From the NCBI GenBank assembly GCA_039942715.1, contig JBDVBY010000008.1, positions 1-64,000 on the forward strand: 64,000 nucleotides of DNA, read 5' to 3'. This DNA comes from JABDJX01 sp039942715 (GTDB taxonomy: Bacteria; Pseudomonadota; Alphaproteobacteria; Rhodobacterales; Rhodobacteraceae). Made by a program: the position numbers and the translations under genes. A model generated the notes under the pieces. It was not told where the DNA came from, made no database searches, and saw only the letters and a list, made by a program, of their open reading frames with translations. Of the stretch, positions 61,806-64,000 are shown piece by piece; position 1 is the stretch's first letter, and each line of letters begins with the position of its first letter.

Positions 61806-61981
61806 CTTGTCTGCCTCACCGTTTCTTTTTTTATTATGGTAAGTGTTAACAGCGCGCTGGCGGGGCTGAAAAATCAATACCACCTAAAAAAGACCGTAAG
61901 TTTTGATGTGAGTCCGCAAAGCAACGGTTTTGCCGCTCCTGTGCATTGAAACGGCTCAAGGAACCCGCGTAAGTTACCACT

Positions 61982-63724
61982 GTGGCCCGTAAACTGATCA
62001 TTCCGCTTTATCTTTTGGCCTCGCTTATCTTGGGCGGGGGCGTTTGGTATTACGCATCTGGTCAGCTTCTGAGCGAGCTTCAGCAGCGTGGGCACTCTGA
62101 TCTTGCGCTGGCCACTGACCGCGTTGTGGGCGAATTTCATGGCCACCGCATGCTGGCGGTCAGCACATCGCAAGACCCCCGCCTTGCCGACACGGCCACA
62201 AGCACCGAAGACCTCAAGTCTATTCTAGTCAGGATCGCGGACCTATCAGGCGCGCTGGATTACGTGTTGCTGGATGCGCGCGGTGAGGTTGTGGTGAATG
62301 CGCTGGGCGCCCCTCCGTCGCGTTGGTTGGGGCAACCGTTTGTTCAGCGTGGTTTGCAGGGCAGTATTGGCAGCCATCACGCGGTCAGCGATAGGTTCTC
62401 TCGCCGCGCCTTTTATTATGCTGTTCCGATTTTCAGCGATGAAGGCCCGGTTACCCGCGCGCTCATTGTGGTGATTGATGTCGAGCGTATCGAAGCCGAC
62501 TTTCGCGGCACGCGTCCCGCGATTTACATGACGGATGAGGCGGGTGTCGTGTTTTTCTCTAACCGCTCCGAGTTGTTGTTTCGCCGCCGCGATGTCCTGT
62601 CCCCGCCGCCTGAAGGGTTTTTGGATACTCCAATGCGCCCTTTTGTGACCCACGAAGAACGGCTGTTCAGAGGGGCCGAGATTTGGGACATTGAGGCTGG
62701 ACGATACCTGCCTGCGCGTGCGCTTCACGTTGAGCGCGACATTCCATTGATCAGCATGCAAGGCGAGGCGTTGATTGACATCTCTCAAGCCGAGTCTGCG
62801 GCGTTGTTGCAAGCCATCGTAGCGGGAATTGCGTGGCTGTTTTTTGGGGCGGTGATCCTGTTCGTCTCGGCCCAACGTCGCACGCTTGCCACCGCAAATG
62901 ACGCACTTGAGATGCGGGTTGCCGAACGGACCAGTGCGTTGTCTGACACCAACGTTGCTTTACGTGTTGAAATTAAAGAGCGCAAAGAAGCCGAAGCCGC
63001 GCTTACCCGTGCTCAAGATGATCTGATCCAGGCGGAAAAACTTAGCGCGCTTGGCAAAATGTCTGCTGGTATCAGCCACGAGTTGAACCAACCGCTGATG
63101 GCGCTGCAAAGCTATGCTGAAAACGCAGCTACCCTTCTAGAGCGAGGCAAAACGGACGTAGCCAGCGAAAACTTAGGACGGATCGCCGATGTAGCGCGCC
63201 GCATGGGACGCATTATTCGCAATTTCCGCACCTTTGCGCGCCAAGAGATCGAGCCTGTGGCCAAGGTTGATTTGGGTCAGGTTGTACAAGCCTCGGTAGA
63301 CATAAGCGAACAGCGGATCGAAAAAGAAGGTGTGACGTTGACGATCGACATGCCTGATCGGCAAATTTGGGTGCAGGGCGGCGAAGTGCGCCTGCAACAG
63401 GTGTTGATCAACCTAATGTCAAACGCGCTTGATGCGATGTCAGGAACCCAAGATCGCCGTCTCACTCTATCCGTCACGGTTGGTGAAAGTGTGCTGTTGA
63501 AAGTGTGCGATACTGGCCCGGGCATCAACGATCCTGACAAAATCTTTGAACCGTTTTACTCAACCAAATCAATTGGCGAGGCAGAGGGCGTCGGGCTTGG
63601 TCTTTCGATATCTTACGGGCTTGTGCAAAGCTTTGGGGGCAATATTCGCGGTGCCAATGCGCCCGGCGGAGGCGCGATTTTTGTGGTCGAATTGAAGCCG
63701 TGGGAAGAAGCTGCTGCGGCCTAG
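61982..63724 (+). CDS. dctB: C4-dicarboxylate sensor histidine kinase
   Basis: 580 aa with a GTG start. Two membrane helices (residues 6-25 and 276-296) flank a double-PDC-like periplasmic sensor with SRRAFYYAVPIFSDEGPVTRALIVVIDVERIE. A coiled coil leads to GKMSAGISHELNQPLMAL (phospho-His366), LINLMSNALDAM (N box), CDTGPGIND and GVGLGLSISYGLVQSFGG. This is DctB, which senses succinate, malate and fumarate and phosphorylates DctD. No dctD is adjacent; it may lie beyond the window. Confidence 0.9.
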   Translation: MARKLIIPLYLLASLILGGGVWYYASGQLLSELQQRGHSDLALATDRVVGEFHGHRMLAVSTSQDPRLADTATSTEDLKSILVRIADLSGALDYVLLDARGEVVVNALGAPPSRWLGQPFVQRGLQGSIGSHHAVSDRFSRRAFYYAVPIFSDEGPVTRALIVVIDVERIEADFRGTRPAIYMTDEAGVVFFSNRSELLFRRRDVLSPPPEGFLDTPMRPFVTHEERLFRGAEIWDIEAGRYLPARALHVERDIPLISMQGEALIDISQAESAALLQAIVAGIAWLFFGAVILFVSAQRRTLATANDALEMRVAERTSALSDTNVALRVEIKERKEAEAALTRAQDDLIQAEKLSALGKMSAGISHELNQPLMALQSYAENAATLLERGKTDVASENLGRIADVARRMGRIIRNFRTFARQEIEPVAKVDLGQVVQASVDISEQRIEKEGVTLTIDMPDRQIWVQGGEVRLQQVLINLMSNALDAMSGTQDRRLTLSVTVGESVLLKVCDTGPGINDPDKIFEPFYSTKSIGEAEGVGLGLSISYGLVQSFGGNIRGANAPGGGAIFVVELKPWEEAAAA

Positions 63725-63759
63725 CTCGGCGAATCGCGCGCTCTACTACTGACCCGTTC

Positions 63760-63837
63760 GTGCGATTTTTCGCACACGCGCTCCACAGAACTGCGCAATG
63801 TGTGCGCTAACATTCTATAAATGCACAATTTTTCCGC
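63760..63837. promoter_or_regulatory. Inverted repeats before dctP (DctD-type sites)
   Basis: GTGCGATTTTTCGCAC (63760-63775) is a 6-4-6 palindrome; GCGCA-ATGTG-TGCGC (63793-63807) is a second; TGCACAATTTTTCCGCAC (63822-63839) resembles the first with mismatches. Repeated GTGCG/CGCAC arms in front of a dicarboxylate transporter gene fit tandem DctD activator sites known before rhizobial dctA. A -24/-12-like GG-N10-GC lies at 63898-63911 but is too close to the start to be convincing. Confidence 0.5.
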
Positions 63838-63934
63838 ACCTAAATAGTTACGCTTTTTACTTTCCGTCCGCCGCGTCGTGTATAAGGGTAAGAGGCGGGC
63901 AATCGTTTTGCCCCGAAATGGGAGGAGTATATTT

Positions 63935-64000
63935 ATGAAGATGATCAAGGCACTCGCACTTGGTGCGACCATCGCACTGGGCGGCACAGCTCAGGCGCAA
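63935..64000 (+). CDS. dctP: Probable TRAP dicarboxylate-binding protein, partial
   Basis: Only the first 22 codons are inside the window: MKMIKALALGATIALGGTAQ and on, a Sec signal peptide preceded by GGGAGGAG. The position right after dctB suggests DctP, the periplasmic C4-dicarboxylate-binding protein of a TRAP transporter. The identification rests on context and the signal peptide only. Confidence 0.6.
   Translation, partial: MKMIKALALGATIALGGTAQAQ

Noticed and set aside
63895..63915. Sigma-54 promoter for dctP
   Set aside because: GG-N10-GC spacing is right, but the transcription start would fall within the ribosome-binding site, and the same bases form a GGGCAA/TTGCCC hairpin.

Overview
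The window reads as a continuous chromosomal segment of an alphaproteobacterium of the order Rhodobacterales (Roseobacter-type marine bacterium). Grounds: an ethylmalonyl-CoA pathway pair (ethylmalonyl-CoA mutase and crotonyl-CoA carboxylase/reductase), a short-form HisG with HisZ in a hisS-hisZ-hisG operon, an adenosylcobalamin-dependent ribonucleotide reductase, DUF1489 and TIGR02186 proteins (families I associate with Alphaproteobacteria), a LuxR/LuxI quorum-sensing pair beside ccr, a CtrA-type TTAA-N7-TTAA site, and a Hint-domain protein. No tRNA, rRNA, CRISPR array, prophage or insertion sequence was found. Coding density is high and no gene-free stretch reaches 300 bases.

Layout. 0.2-1.4 kb: a leftward cupin-ArsR-SRPBCC operon with tandem operators. 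1.5-6.6 kb: the succinate dehydrogenase operon sdhC-D-A-[three small lipoproteins, a pyruvyltransferase-like gene]-sdhB. 6.6-9.4 kb: creD and a DUF1989 gene. 9.4-11.5 kb: deoD, a membrane fatty-acid desaturase and a divergent ArsR regulator. 11.6-12.6 kb: a pirin gene interrupted by one in-frame stop. 12.6-19.4 kb: ethylmalonyl-CoA mutase, a PlsB-like acyltransferase, crotonyl-CoA carboxylase/reductase, then a small ORF, luxR and luxI. 19.6-22.8 kb: RecD-like helicase, TIGR02186 and TauE/SafE. 22.9-28.2 kb: a BMP-type (probably nucleoside) ABC importer with a LysE exporter inside it. 28.4-34.2 kb: mostly leftward housekeeping genes (rimI-like, tsaB, nfuA, usp, ornithine cyclodeaminase-like, aminotransferase IV, slyX, P450). 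34.3-41.6 kb: hisS-hisZ-hisG, DUF1489, nrdJ, MmgE/PrpD. 41.6-44.5 kb: a NaChBac-type sodium channel, an ECF sigma/anti-sigma pair and two small exported proteins. 44.6-49.5 kb: glycine cleavage operon gcvT-H-VOC-P behind a tandem glycine riboswitch. 49.6-54.3 kb: GGCT-like protein, MATE pump, Tat-exported metallo-beta-lactamase-fold hydrolase, MarR regulator, Tat nitroreductase. 54.4-61.8 kb: gltX, PfkB kinase, ABC-2 exporter, MFS transporter, rpsD, Hint protein. 62-64 kb: dctB and the start of a probable dctP gene that runs off the window.

How the parts fit. Central carbon metabolism (SDH, ethylmalonyl-CoA pathway, glycine cleavage, purine nucleoside uptake and phosphorolysis, C4-dicarboxylate sensing and uptake) suits a heterotroph living on small organic acids, amino acids and nucleosides. 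The strongest non-routine signals are: an 11-bp hairpin that buries the luxI ribosome-binding site; the CtrA-like site before the luxR unit; paralogous lipoproteins inside the sdh operon; the nonsense codon in pirin; a dispersed GC-hairpin repeat family; several palindromic operators next to ArsR and MarR genes; and five convergent gene pairs whose stop codons interlock. All functional calls are from reading the translated sequence; no database search was run.
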